DNA of 64,000 nt from Labrenzia sp. R4_2 (GCF_017743865.1 NZ_JAGHRJ010000002.1:1054001-1118000); one strand, 5' to 3'. Shown: positions 18,228 to 27,179, counted from the stretch's first letter. Numbers and translations: made by a program. The notes: generated by a model not told the origin, from the letters alone.

Positions 18228-18719
18228 ATGCCGCTTTACACCTCGAAATCCGTGCTTCTTGGCCTCACAGCTCTTTTTTCCGTCACCGGCTTTGCCGTGT
18301 CGGCTGACGAAATCACCACCTTTACCAAGAACGGCTCCGCTATCGGCGGCACCGATCCGGTTGCCTACTTCACCCAAGGCAAGCCGGTCGCCGGTTCTGA
18401 TGAGTTCACGTTCCAATATGACGACGTGACCTGGAAGTTTTCGTCCGCTGAAAACCGGGACAAGTTCGCCGCCGATCCGGTGAAATACGCGCCGCAATAC
18501 GGCGGTTTCTGCGCCTTCGGTCTGAGCAAGGGCTTCAAGGTGCCGGTCATCCCGGAGGCCTGGAAAATCGTCGATGGCAAGCTCTACCTCAACAACAGCA
18601 TCGCCGTGCAAGAGCGGTTTGAGGGCAACACCGCAGAATACATCAATCACGCTGACCTAAACTGGGACATCGTGAAAGACACGAAGCCGGAAGACCTGAA
18701 AGAACCGATCATCCGGTAA
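18228..18719 (+). CDS. Secreted YHS-domain protein
   Basis: The 163-residue precursor has a signal peptide (SKSVLLGLTALFSVTGFAVSA, about 5-25, with cleavage after VSA). A YHS-like domain follows: IGGTDPVAYFTQGKPVAGSDEFTFQYDDVTWKF is split over about 42-75, then FSSAENRDKFAADPVKYAPQYGGFCAFGLSKG. YHS domains are metal-associated modules related to those in copper ATPases and phenol hydroxylases. It is probably periplasmic; its role is unknown. The start is taken at 18228 because GGAG lies seven bases upstream and a clean signal peptide follows. A perfect terminator follows the gene. Confidence 0.82.
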   Translation: MPLYTSKSVLLGLTALFSVTGFAVSADEITTFTKNGSAIGGTDPVAYFTQGKPVAGSDEFTFQYDDVTWKFSSAENRDKFAADPVKYAPQYGGFCAFGLSKGFKVPVIPEAWKIVDGKLYLNNSIAVQERFEGNTAEYINHADLNWDIVKDTKPEDLKEPIIR

Positions 18720-18743
18720 TTTCAAATGCCATTCTCAAGATCG

Positions 18744-18768
18744 AGCCCGCCAATTCGGCGGGCTTTTT
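18744..18768 (+). terminator. Rho-independent terminator after YHS gene
   Basis: AGCCCGCC (18744-18751) and GGCGGGCT (18757-18764) form an 8-bp stem with an AATTC loop, followed by a T-run. This is a classical intrinsic terminator. Confidence 0.9.
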
Positions 18769-18838
18769 CATATGCCACCTGACACGCCGTTTCCTGTCAC
18801 GAAACAATGACGCCTTTCAAAACCGACTGCGCGATGCT

Positions 18839-18865
18839 AAATGCTGAGTATTGAAGTCAGCATTT
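18839..18865. promoter_or_regulatory. Putative RirA IRO box
   Basis: The arms AAATGCTGA (18839-18847) and TCAGCATTT (18857-18865) flank a 9-base spacer, giving exactly TGA-N9-TCA, the IRO-box form bound by the Rhizobiales iron regulator RirA. The site ends 11 bases before the start codon of the siderophore-interacting protein. Confidence 0.7.
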
Positions 18866-18876
18866 AAAGGTTCCTC

Positions 18877-19674
18877 ATGGTCGCCCTACCGAAACGCAAA
18901 CCCCGCTTTTTGACCGTCAAGTCGGCCGTGCATTTAAGCCCTCACATGATCCGTGTGACCTTTGCCGGGCCTGAACTGGAGAGATTTCCACTGGGGCAAG
19001 AAGGAGCGAATTGCAAGCTGGTGCTGCCCCGGGACGGTGAAAGCCGGGAAGACTTCGAAACATATTTTGGCCCGGATGGACCTGAAGAGAAGGTCCACCC
19101 GGTCAGGACCTATACCGTGCGGGCCCACCGGCCGGACAGTCTGGAGCTCGACATCGATTTTGTCGCCCATGGCGACAACGGACCGGCAACCCGCTGGGCG
19201 CAATCCGCCAAACCCGGATCCTTCCTCGGTTTCTTCGGGCCAAGCCAGAAGAAGATCAAGGAGTTTTACGCCGATTGGTATCTGGTGGCCGCGGACCTTT
19301 CCGCCATGCCGGTTGCCGAGGCCATTCTGGAGCAGATGCCGCAAGACGCGAAAGGCGTGGCCCTCTTTGAAGTGCCGTCCAAAGACGATATCCGGGAGAT
19401 TGTGGTCCCAAGAAACATCGAAATCCATTGGTTGATCCATGAGGATCCGCATGTGGCGTCCACCGCACAGCACGACTTCATAAGGTCGATGGCGTGGCCG
19501 GACGGCGTCGTGCAAACCTGCATTGCCGGGGAAAGCTCGGTCATCCGGTCGATCCGCGATCATCTGAACAATACCCGGCAGGTCCCGCGGAAAGACACCT
19601 ACATCTCCGGCTATTGGAAAATCGGCCTTGTTGAAGACGAGCACCAGAAAATGAAACGGGCGGAAGCCGCCTGA
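18877..19674 (+). CDS. Siderophore-interacting protein (ferric-siderophore reductase)
   Basis: The 265-residue protein of the ViuB/YqjH SIP family reduces ferric siderophores in the cytoplasm with FAD and NAD(P)H. The FAD-binding signature RTYTVR is at 77-82 and HGDNGPATRWA at 98-108. A Rossmann-like SIP C-terminal domain follows from about 128 (DWYLVAADLSAMPVAEAIL), ending with YISGYWKIGLVEDEHQ. AAAGG precedes the ATG. The IRO box overlapping the promoter region supports induction under iron starvation. Confidence 0.92.
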   Translation: MVALPKRKPRFLTVKSAVHLSPHMIRVTFAGPELERFPLGQEGANCKLVLPRDGESREDFETYFGPDGPEEKVHPVRTYTVRAHRPDSLELDIDFVAHGDNGPATRWAQSAKPGSFLGFFGPSQKKIKEFYADWYLVAADLSAMPVAEAILEQMPQDAKGVALFEVPSKDDIREIVVPRNIEIHWLIHEDPHVASTAQHDFIRSMAWPDGVVQTCIAGESSVIRSIRDHLNNTRQVPRKDTYISGYWKIGLVEDEHQKMKRAEAA

Positions 19675-19735
19675 CACCCCTTTCGATCTGGCAGGCTGCC
19701 AAGCGCGTAGGCTCTTCAGGTGACGGAGAGCTGCG

Positions 19736-20107
19736 ATGGCCCGCTATTACGTGTCAGTGACCGGTTTGCGGTTGAAGACCTGGTTTCATGCCCTGCGCTT
19801 CTGGCGGCATGCGATCCCCAGCTTCAATCAGGCAAAGGCCTCTGATGGCAACGTTTTGACCGACACACGGACCGTGCACGGCGTCCACCACACCTTGACC
19901 GTCTGGACGAGTGAAACGGCGATGAAACGCTATCTTTATCGCGGAGCGCACCGCAAGGCGATCAAGGCGTTTCCATCAATCGCAACTGGAACCACATGCG
20001 GCTTCCACACTGACGACATTCCATCCTGGGAGGTCGCTCTTGAATACTGGGAGCGCCATGGACGGGACTACGCGACGCCAACAATGGGCAGCTCGCGTAG
20101 CCCCTAG
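19736..20107 (+). CDS. Small conserved protein, dimeric alpha/beta-barrel type
   Basis: The 123-residue cytoplasmic protein has the pattern of DUF3291/antibiotic-monooxygenase-like ferredoxin folds: YYVSVTGLRLKTWFHALRFWRH, then a central TVWTSETAMKRYLYRGAHRKAIKAF where an aromatic-rich helix follows a strand ending VWT. Such folds include monooxygenases and heme-degrading enzymes. GGAGA lies six bases before the ATG. The gene follows the siderophore reductase by 61 bases on the same strand and could share its iron-regulated transcript. Activity is unproven. Confidence 0.65.
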   Translation: MARYYVSVTGLRLKTWFHALRFWRHAIPSFNQAKASDGNVLTDTRTVHGVHHTLTVWTSETAMKRYLYRGAHRKAIKAFPSIATGTTCGFHTDDIPSWEVALEYWERHGRDYATPTMGSSRSP

Positions 20108-20148
20108 TCCAACCTTATTGCTTTAGCCAAGCTGAAACCCGGCAACAG

Positions 20149-21279
20149 CTATTCCCGCGGCCCAAGATATTCCACACGCAGGTCTTCCACTTTTCCGGCT
20201 TCCTTGGCCGCAAGCAGCTCAATGTTGATCGTGCGGGTGTAAGGGCTGCGCAGCGACAGGGCAAACCCGTATTTGTTCGGATCAAAGAGCGGCCCAACCA
20301 CCTCCACATCCGCGTTGGGATTGGTGTGATCGTAGTATTCCAATGTCGGTGCATCGCCGACAAACGCGTCAATTTCGCCGTCGCTTAATGCTTCGACAGC
20401 CTCATCGAGGCCATCAAACGCAATCACCGACCATCCCTGCTCGCGTGAATAGTCTTCGCCGACACTGCCGTCGAACACACCGACGACCTTGCCCGGCAAG
20501 TCGGCGACACTCTGAATCTGATTGTTGAGCGACAAGGTGGTCATGACGCTTGTAACGGAAGACGTAATGAACGCCATCACCGCCAATCCGCACACCAGCC
20601 AGATCGCCTGCCACACACGCCCGATCCAACCAAACAGATTCTTGCGCGATGGCGCCTTGCCGGAAGTCACGACAGACATCACCGAATAAAAACTGTCCGC
20701 CAGACCATCGGGCCACTTCTGCGAGAAGGACTTGTCGAAACGGCGGTCAAAAAGTGTCATGAGAAGCGTGGCGACCACAATGACAAACGCGAGCCAGCCG
20801 TAGGCCTTCAGGAAACCCGCCTCCTGAAGCCCGTTGACCACTTCCCAGAAACTAGTTGAGCCTGCAGAGCCAACCATGATGCGCAGACCTGAATCGAACC
20901 AGGGCTGGGTAAAATCCATTTTCTCCAAGCGCGCCTTGGTGATGGTCAGATTTGAGATCGCAGCATCTGTTTGACCCTCCGCAGTCGCGTCGATCAAGGC
21001 CCGCACATTGGGGTAAGGCTCATACTGGTATTCAACACCGGCGGCCGCAGCGAGGTCTTCCCAAAGCTCGATCGCCATCCCGGTGTATCCGTCGGCCGTT
21101 TGCATCACGAAAGGCGGACTCACCCGAACACCAACCTTCAGCGGCGCTTCGCCGGTTACGGCTCCCGACGCTTGACCGGCATCCTGCGCAATACCTGGCG
21201 ATACAACCAGTATCATTGCACTGATCAGCGTTATGATCGGGAGTACGGCACGCAAAAAGGCACGAAAATTCAAAAGCAT
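20149..21279 (-). CDS. Bacterial ionotropic glutamate receptor-like channel
   Basis: The 376-residue precursor has the GluR0-type order: signal peptide (about 1-32), first half of a periplasmic substrate-binding domain (46-135, VGVRVSPPFVM, GYTGMAIELWEDLA), transmembrane helix (about 157-176), pore helix and loop (192-215), second transmembrane helix (222-250, MAFITSSVTSVMTTLS, the position of the eukaryotic SYTANLAAF signature), then the second lobe (256-372, VFDGSVGEDY, DAFVGDAPTLEYY). A simple ABC binding protein would lack the membrane insert. The filter region reads VVTSGKAP instead of TVGYGD. ATG 21279 has GGGGGA upstream and is chosen over 21351. The ligand is probably an amino acid. 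Confidence 0.85.
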   Translation of the reverse strand: MLLNFRAFLRAVLPIITLISAMILVVSPGIAQDAGQASGAVTGEAPLKVGVRVSPPFVMQTADGYTGMAIELWEDLAAAAGVEYQYEPYPNVRALIDATAEGQTDAAISNLTITKARLEKMDFTQPWFDSGLRIMVGSAGSTSFWEVVNGLQEAGFLKAYGWLAFVIVVATLLMTLFDRRFDKSFSQKWPDGLADSFYSVMSVVTSGKAPSRKNLFGWIGRVWQAIWLVCGLAVMAFITSSVTSVMTTLSLNNQIQSVADLPGKVVGVFDGSVGEDYSREQGWSVIAFDGLDEAVEALSDGEIDAFVGDAPTLEYYDHTNPNADVEVVGPLFDPNKYGFALSLRSPYTRTINIELLAAKEAGKVEDLRVEYLGPRE

Positions 21280-21387
21280 GGTTCCCCCAGGGCAAAGGCA
21301 CAAAGACATATGCGTCCAGACGATACAACCTAAAGGGTAAAACAGTCGCAAACGGCTGTGTGATGCCTTTGCAATCGAGGAACCGGG

Positions 21388-22230
21388 CTATTCGGCTGTT
21401 GTCTCCACCTTGACGGCGGGATTAGGAGGTACTTCAAATGATCGCATCAAATCGGTGACTTCCGCCAGCATGGCTGGCCAGTCTTGTGGGGGGATAGAAC
21501 GACTGAGGCGAGCGCTGGATTGAGTAGGAACTAAGACTGTTGCTCGAAGTTCTGTGCCGGTTGAAACATCAGCTGTAACGGAATACCCGCTTGACACTCG
21601 TTCCCGCGCTATCACCTCCGCGCCTTCATGTCTCCAATTCCTAGAAAAGAAATAGGAGAGACCATTTGGCGCCTCATATCGCCAGTACATGCTATCAAAT
21701 GCTGTTCCGGTTTTTGTCAGCTTTGGCTTCGATACCGTGAGCGGATCTTGCGGGCTTGCAAAAATGCCAATGTAGGTGAGCCCCTGCAAATACTTGTATT
21801 CTGGATGTTTGGACAAGAACTGAGGCGTTATTCTCTCTATGTCAGCCGGTTTAAAATTCACATTCCGATATTCGTCGACTGCATTCGCAAAATCCTGGCA
21901 GTACAACCACCAGCCCTGCCCAGTATAATTGCCTTGCAAATCCTGATAACTAAAACGGGTCGGAAAATCAGCGCCGTCGCTCAACCGTTGGGAAATCAAC
22001 GGCTGCCACTCCACTGGAATGTGATACTCCTGCCCATCTAGTTTTATGCGAACAACATCCGTTGGCTCGCAGCTGTTGAGCGGCGAGTGATCGGAGATCT
22101 TCAGCCAGAAATAGCCAACGACCGCCACGCAAATAATCAAAAAAGCCGCAAGGTGTTTCATGAAAGTGGAGAGCATTTTCGCCCCAAGGCTCCCAAGTTT
22201 TGCAATTCCGTCTTGCTGCGAGAAATTCAT
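21388..22230 (-). CDS. Membrane-anchored protein of unknown function
   Basis: This is a 280-residue protein with a single N-terminal membrane helix (about 26-44, HLAAFLIICVAVVGYFWL) and a large domain on the outer face of the membrane. The domain contains VVRIKLDGQEYHIPVEWQP, GWWLYCQDFANAVDEYRN and a Tyr/Trp-rich centre. It ends with DWPAMLAEVTDLMRSFEVPP. I recognise no family. Starts at Met19 or Met24 would put the helix nearer the N-terminus. It lies 108 bases upstream of the receptor-like channel on the same strand and may be co-expressed. Confidence 0.6.
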   Translation of the reverse strand: MNFSQQDGIAKLGSLGAKMLSTFMKHLAAFLIICVAVVGYFWLKISDHSPLNSCEPTDVVRIKLDGQEYHIPVEWQPLISQRLSDGADFPTRFSYQDLQGNYTGQGWWLYCQDFANAVDEYRNVNFKPADIERITPQFLSKHPEYKYLQGLTYIGIFASPQDPLTVSKPKLTKTGTAFDSMYWRYEAPNGLSYFFSRNWRHEGAEVIARERVSSGYSVTADVSTGTELRATVLVPTQSSARLSRSIPPQDWPAMLAEVTDLMRSFEVPPNPAVKVETTAE

Positions 22231-22559
22231 TTATAAGTTGCAATTTCGACCAGTATGACGACCCTTGAGTTAAGGACCCATGAAACCCCGGGTGCGATGG
22301 GAAAGGAGTATCGATTGAAGTCTGGTTGCCGCCCCAGCGAAGGCTGGGGCCTAGTAAACCCCAGACCTCAAGATTTCAGCTTTACACTCGCCCAACTAAC
22401 TGCGTCCTTGGGCTACTGGGTCCCGGCCTCTGCCGGGACGGCTGAAAACTGTCGGGGTTCACGAGAACTATCCCCACCAAATCCGCCTATCGCGTCTCGC
22501 CAGCGCCGCATTTGTTGCTATATTGTTCTCCAAAGCGCTTTTAACCGGACCGATAAACC
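22231..22559. repeat. Intergenic palindromic repeats upstream of the helicase gene
   Basis: The 329-bp region holds two strong dyads: GCCCCAGC/GCTGGGGC (22331-22350) and GTCCCGGC/GCCGGGAC (22420-22439). They are related in style to those at 14767-15050. No gene was found. The helicase promoter should lie after 22440. Confidence 0.65.
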
Positions 22560-24998
22560 ATGACCGACCCGGACGGGTATGACGATCCCTTTGACGATCC
22601 TTTTCAACCCATCGGGACGCGGGCGGAAGCTCCACCTGTTGCGCCGCCGCCTGGTGACGGCATTGCCGCGCGCGCCATGGCGGCCCGCCGAGCACCCGAC
22701 TACCTGACCGGTCTCAACCCCGAACAGCGCCTAGCCGTGGAGACGACCCAGGGACCTGTCCTGGTTCTGGCAGGTGCCGGCACAGGAAAAACCCGGGTTT
22801 TGACCACCCGGATCGCGCATATCCTGGCGTCCGGTCTGGCACGTCCGCACGAGATTTTGGCCGTGACCTTCACCAACAAGGCCGCAAGGGAAATGAAGGA
22901 GCGCATTGCCGGGTTTGTCGGCGGCAATGTGGAGGGCATGGCCTGGCTCGGCACATTCCACTCCATCTGCGTCAAAATCCTTCGAAAACATGCCGAACTG
23001 GTGGGCTTGAAATCCGGTTTTTCCATTCTCGACACCGACGATCAGATCCGCCTGATCAAGCAGATCATTCAGGCTGAAGGGCTCGACGACAAGCGCTGGA
23101 CCGCCCGTGCCTTTGCCAACATGCTCGACGGCTGGAAGAACCGCGCGTTGACGCCGGATCAGGTGCCGGAAGGCGAAGCACGGGCTTTCGCGAACGGCAA
23201 GGGCCGCAAGCTCTATCAGGAGTACCAGGAACGGTTGTCGATCCTGAACGCCGCCGATTTTGGCGATCTCTTGCTCCACGTCATCACGCTGTTCAAGACC
23301 CGGCCTGATGTGCTTGCCGATTACCAGCGCCGCTTTCGCTACATGCTGGTGGATGAGTATCAGGACACCAACATCGCCCAGTATCTGTGGCTGCGTCTCC
23401 TGGCCCAGGGAAATCCGAATGTCTGCTGTGTCGGTGATGACGATCAGTCAATCTATGGCTGGCGCGGGGCGGAGGTCGACAACATCCTGCGCTTCGAGCA
23501 CGACTTCAAGGGCGCGGAAGTAATCCGTCTGGAGCGCAATTACCGCTCCACAAGCCATATTCTGGCCGCTGCCTCTCATCTCATCTCCTTCAACGAAGGC
23601 CGCCTCGGCAAGACGCTCTTCACCGACTTTCACGAACCGGATCATGACCTTGTGTCAGTTGCCTCGGTCTGGGATTCAGAAGAAGAAGCCAGGACGATTG
23701 GTGATGAAATCGAGGCGCTGCAAACCAAAGGCCATGCGCTCAACGAGATGGCCGTTCTGGTCCGCGCCTCCTTCCAGATGCGCGAGTTCGAAGATCGATT
23801 TGTCACGCTTGGGCTGAACTACCGTGTCATTGGCGGTCCGCGCTTTTATGAGCGCATGGAAATCCGAGATGCCATGGCATATTTCCGCTGTGTTATGCAG
23901 CCGGCGGACGATCTAGCGTTCGAACGGATCGTCAACACGCCGAAACGCGGCCTTGGGGATGCCACCTTGAAGCTGGTGCATGAACTGGCGCGGGCCGAGC
24001 GCATTCCCTTGATGCAGGCGGCCAGCCAGCTGATCGATTCCGAAGAATTGAAACCCAAGCCGCGCAATTCGCTGAAAACTGTGCTCGACAACTTCGAGCG
24101 CTGGCGGCGCCAGCTCGACAGCATGAAGCACACGGATCTCGCCGAGATCATTCTGGATGAAAGCGGCTACACGGAAATGTGGCGGCAGGACCGCTCGGCC
24201 GAAGCCCCGGGCCGTCTGGACAACCTGAAAGAACTCATCCGCTCTATGGAAGAGTTTGAATCCATGGCAGGGTTCCTGGAGCATATCTCCCTCGTCATGG
24301 ACCGGGACAGCGCAGATGCACAGGACGCCGTCTCGATCATGACGTTGCACTCCGCAAAAGGTCTGGAGTTCGACACGGTCTTCCTGCCCGGCTGGGAGGA
24401 AGGGCTGTTTCCGCATCAGCGGGCGCTGGATGAAAGCGGCCGGGCGGGACTGGAAGAAGAACGCCGCCTCGCCTATGTCGGCATCACCCGATCCAAGAAA
24501 CGGGCGAAGCTGTACTTTGCCTCCAACCGGCGCATTCACGGCCAATGGCAGTCGAGCATTCCGTCCAGGTTCCTTGATGAACTGCCAACTGAACACGTTG
24601 AAATCGCGGAAGCTTCGTCCAACTACGGCGGGTATGGCGGTGGCGGCTATGGCCCGTCGCGCTTTGACCGTCAGGATGCCTTTGAAACCGGCAGCTATTC
24701 GACGCCCGGCTGGCAGCGCGCGCAACGGGCACGCCAGTCCTCCAATGGGTTTTCAGACGGCGGCGGACGGGGCTACCAATCCGCCCGTCAAAAACGCCAG
24801 GGTCCGCTCACCATTGAAGGGGAACTGGTTGCCAAGTCCGTCAGCGACACGCCCTCGGAGTATTCGGTCGGCGAACGGGTGTTCCACATCAAGTTCGGCT
24901 ATGGCGCGATCAAATCGATCGAAGGCAACAAGCTGACAATCGATTTTGAAAAGGCCGGTCAGAAAAAAGTCATCGACAGCTTCGTCGAGCGGCACTGA
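22560..24998 (+). CDS. UvrD/PcrA-type ATP-dependent 3'-5' DNA helicase
   Basis: This 812-residue superfamily 1 helicase has Walker A AGAGTGKT (71-78) after the Q-motif LNPEQRLAV, motif Ia AVTFTNKAAREM, motif II VDEYQDTN (about 263-270), motif III GDDDQSIYGWRG, motif IV LERNYRST, motif V LHSAKGLEFDTVFLPG and motif VI YVGITRSKKR. A Gly/Tyr/Ser-rich linker follows (GGYGGGGYGPSR), then a Tudor-like C-terminal domain (SVGERVFHIKFGYGAIKSIEG) that binds RNA polymerase in PcrA/UvrD. The first 45 residues are an Asp/Pro-rich extension. It acts in nucleotide excision repair and in replication-conflict removal. Confidence 0.95.
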   Translation: MTDPDGYDDPFDDPFQPIGTRAEAPPVAPPPGDGIAARAMAARRAPDYLTGLNPEQRLAVETTQGPVLVLAGAGTGKTRVLTTRIAHILASGLARPHEILAVTFTNKAAREMKERIAGFVGGNVEGMAWLGTFHSICVKILRKHAELVGLKSGFSILDTDDQIRLIKQIIQAEGLDDKRWTARAFANMLDGWKNRALTPDQVPEGEARAFANGKGRKLYQEYQERLSILNAADFGDLLLHVITLFKTRPDVLADYQRRFRYMLVDEYQDTNIAQYLWLRLLAQGNPNVCCVGDDDQSIYGWRGAEVDNILRFEHDFKGAEVIRLERNYRSTSHILAAASHLISFNEGRLGKTLFTDFHEPDHDLVSVASVWDSEEEARTIGDEIEALQTKGHALNEMAVLVRASFQMREFEDRFVTLGLNYRVIGGPRFYERMEIRDAMAYFRCVMQPADDLAFERIVNTPKRGLGDATLKLVHELARAERIPLMQAASQLIDSEELKPKPRNSLKTVLDNFERWRRQLDSMKHTDLAEIILDESGYTEMWRQDRSAEAPGRLDNLKELIRSMEEFESMAGFLEHISLVMDRDSADAQDAVSIMTLHSAKGLEFDTVFLPGWEEGLFPHQRALDESGRAGLEEERRLAYVGITRSKKRAKLYFASNRRIHGQWQSSIPSRFLDELPTEHVEIAEASSNYGGYGGGGYGPSRFDRQDAFETGSYSTPGWQRAQRARQSSNGFSDGGGRGYQSARQKRQGPLTIEGELVAKSVSDTPSEYSVGERVFHIKFGYGAIKSIEGNKLTIDFEKAGQKKVIDSFVERH

Positions 24999-25055
24999 CA
25001 GAAGCTTCCCTTTGCCTACCTCAGCGATCGGCGAGTTTCACGGAGTTGGCCTCCT

Positions 25056-25634
25056 TTAAAGATCAATTCCTTTTTCCTCTTGCTCCCTGATCAGCAGGAA
25101 GCGTTCTGGAATGAAGGGATGCAGGGCAACGGCTTCCCGCAAGGCTTGTTGGCCCAGCCTGACCCTGCCCTGCTCCATCAATATGCGTCCCTTGCCGGAA
25201 AGCGCGCCGAAATGCCGGGGTTCAAGCTCCAGCACCCGTTCGATGTCTTCCAGTGAGCGGTCAGGTTTGCCCTGGAGGTAATGGATGAATGCCCGCTGGT
25301 TCCACGCCTCGGCATAATCGGGCGCTGTTTCCAAGGCACTGTTCAACTCCATTAGTGCCCCTTCATAGTCGGCAACGCGCCGTTTGCTCATTGCTGAGCG
25401 GACCTTTGCCTCCAGATCTGCGGATGGGGCGGCCGCAATCCAGCTCTCCCAGATTTCCGCTTCGACTATCCGGGCCTCCATTTCGCTCTTCGAGGAAAGC
25501 AATGCATCGAACAGCCGTTGATCCGGGAGATCACCCGCATGCGCCGGCCTCGCTGTGCCAAAAAAGACAAGACAAAGCAGCAATGCGGCTGTCGGCAAGA
25601 TACGGCGGGACTGAAGGGTTGCGCTTGCCTGCAT
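25056..25634 (-). CDS. Secreted tetratricopeptide-repeat protein
   Basis: The 192-residue precursor has a signal peptide (about 1-33, LPTAALLLCLVFFGTARPAHA) followed by TPR helices between about 88 and 175: DYEGALMELNSALETAPDYAEAWNQRAFIHYLQG, then DRSLEDIERVLELEPRHFGALSGKGRI. It should be periplasmic and act as a protein-binding scaffold; partners are unknown. It is convergent with the helicase gene and divergent from prmA. Confidence 0.78.
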   Translation of the reverse strand: MQASATLQSRRILPTAALLLCLVFFGTARPAHAGDLPDQRLFDALLSSKSEMEARIVEAEIWESWIAAAPSADLEAKVRSAMSKRRVADYEGALMELNSALETAPDYAEAWNQRAFIHYLQGKPDRSLEDIERVLELEPRHFGALSGKGRILMEQGRVRLGQQALREAVALHPFIPERFLLIREQEEKGIDL

Positions 25635-25817
25635 GGTGGATCTCCCTTGGTACCGTCGGGCACTTTAGTAAAAACCTATGGCAGGCGGACTGTTTCTCCA
25701 GATCCAGCGGGTTTTATCGCAAAAACAAAAAAGAGACTGGCAGGGGTTTTTCGCTCCGGCTATACCGCTGAGCCAAGCTAACAAGCCAACAGACACCTCA
25801 ACCGAAGGCGTGCCTTT

Positions 25818-26708
25818 ATGAAAACCATCCGGATCAAGATCACGGCGGAAGAACTGGAAGCCAAACGGATCTCCGAAATCCTGGAGCGGGCCTTCGAGGA
25901 CGAGGGCAATCCGGTCACGATCTACGAAGATTCCAAGGACGGGAAAATCTGGTCGGCCGAAATCCTGCTTTTCGGCATGGAGCCGGACGAAGCTGCCGCA
26001 CTGGTGCGCGACCGGGTCGGCGCCGATGCATTCGCCGCACCGCTGGAAGCCGAAGAACTGCCGGATATCAACTGGGTGGAGAAAAGCCTTGAAGGTTTGA
26101 AGCCGGTCCGCGCCGGGCGCTTTCTCGTCCACGGCAGTCACGATCGCGACAAGGTGCCGGGCGGCGCGATCGGGCTTGAAATCGAGGCAGCTCTCGCCTT
26201 TGGAACCGGCCACCACGGAACCACCGCCGGATGCCTGGAGGAAGTCGACCGGCTGTTGTCCATGCGCGAGTATGACAGCATTCTGGATCTCGGAACGGGA
26301 ACAGGTGTTTTGGCAATTGCCGCAGCCTTGAAAGCCCGCCAGCAGGTGTTGGCGACCGACATTGATCCGATCGCAACACAGACTGCTCTGGAAAACGCGC
26401 GGCTCAACGGTGCCCGTCATCTCGTGACCGGTTTCACCGCCAATGGCGTGGAAGACCGGCGGTTTAATCTCTATGGCCCGTTCGATCTGGTCATCGCCAA
26501 TATTCTGGCCCGGCCCTTGATGAAGATGTCGAAATCCATTTGCGCGCGGATGACACCAACGTCCACGCTGGTCTTGTCCGGTTTGCGGATCGAGGACGGA
26601 CCGCGGATCCTGTTTGCTTATGGATGCCAGGGATTTGTCCTGGACCGCCGCCGGGAAAAGGACGGCTGGCTCACGCTCACGCTGGTCCGCGGTCGCAAAC
26701 ACGCCTAA
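25818..26708 (+). CDS. prmA: Ribosomal protein L11 methyltransferase
   Basis: PrmA trimethylates L11 in the cytoplasm with S-adenosylmethionine. The 296 residues fit the family: an N-terminal L11-recognition domain (1-100), the linker motif AFGTGHHGTT (127-136; E. coli type AFGTGTHPTT), the SAM loop LDLGTGTG (156-163), and NILARPL (about 228-234), the conserved NxL active region. The His-Gly in place of Thr-His-Pro in the linker motif is a variation. Start has no rival nearby. Confidence 0.88.
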   Translation: MKTIRIKITAEELEAKRISEILERAFEDEGNPVTIYEDSKDGKIWSAEILLFGMEPDEAAALVRDRVGADAFAAPLEAEELPDINWVEKSLEGLKPVRAGRFLVHGSHDRDKVPGGAIGLEIEAALAFGTGHHGTTAGCLEEVDRLLSMREYDSILDLGTGTGVLAIAAALKARQQVLATDIDPIATQTALENARLNGARHLVTGFTANGVEDRRFNLYGPFDLVIANILARPLMKMSKSICARMTPTSTLVLSGLRIEDGPRILFAYGCQGFVLDRRREKDGWLTLTLVRGRKHA

Positions 26709-26794
26709 GAAGCCCAAAGTTTCCAAAGGGTTGAGCAAAAGCCTGCCAATGAACGGGTTGGCGCTGGCCGCTCACAAGCTTCGCCACGGGGCTT

Positions 26795-26824
26795 TCCCGG
26801 ACGCAGCAAGGCGGAGATCCGGGA
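26795..26824. repeat. Palindromic intergenic repeat unit
   Basis: TCCCGGA (26795-26801) and TCCGGGA (26818-26824) bracket ACGCAGCAAGGCGGAG-like sequence, a common alphaproteobacterial intergenic repeat. A further dyad, CCACCGG/CCGGTGC-like, lies at about 26858-26877. Confidence 0.55.
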
Positions 26825-26913
26825 TCGGACGACCGACCAGTTGTGTTTGAAGCAAGCCACCGGCTCAAGGCCGGTGCGGCACCACAGCAGTTCGCCGGAT
26901 GGTTTTCAAAACG

Positions 26914-26948
26914 AAAAGACCCCGCCGGTTGATCCAGCGGGGTCTTTT
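26914..26948. terminator. Bidirectional terminator between prmA and the DUF1127-like gene
   Basis: AAAAGACCCCGC (26914-26925) pairs perfectly with GCGGGGTCTTTT (26937-26948) around an 11-base loop. Flanking A and T runs let it stop transcription from both convergent genes. Confidence 0.9.
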
Positions 26949-26975
26949 ATCGTGCACAGTTATTCTTTCAGCGGC

Positions 26976-27179
26976 TTAGAACGCGCTAGTCGCAGAGCCT
27001 TCGCGTTCCAGCTGCTCACGATCGTAACCGTGGGCAGAGAGGGTCGCGTCATCGAGTGACAGCAGGTAGCCGTTGACATAGCGGCGGGCCTGTACGGAGC
27101 GGGCTTCGATCATCCGGTCGAAAGCGCGGCGCACGAAGCCGCCAGAAGCGCGTGTGGATGTAGTCGTTGCGATGGTCAT
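26976..27179 (-). CDS. Small DUF1127-like protein
   Basis: The 67-residue basic peptide reads MTIATTTSTRASGG then FVRRAFDRMIEARSVQARRY and LLSLDDATLSAHGYDREQL. The last block matches the DUF1127 (YjiS-like) ending in which L-x-D-x-x-L-x-D/A-x-G-x-x-R is conserved. Such peptides affect phosphate, carbon or RNA metabolism in alphaproteobacteria. I take ATG 27179 (GGGA nine bases upstream); a longer frame reaches 27335 but its added residues look non-coding. It diverges from aminopeptidase P across a dyad-rich region. Confidence 0.7.
   Translation of the reverse strand: MTIATTTSTRASGGFVRRAFDRMIEARSVQARRYVNGYLLSLDDATLSAHGYDREQLEREGSATSAF

Noticed and set aside
26709..26913. Possible small RNA after prmA
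   Set aside because: The structure seen is explained by intergenic palindromic repeats and the bidirectional terminator; no promoter is evident.
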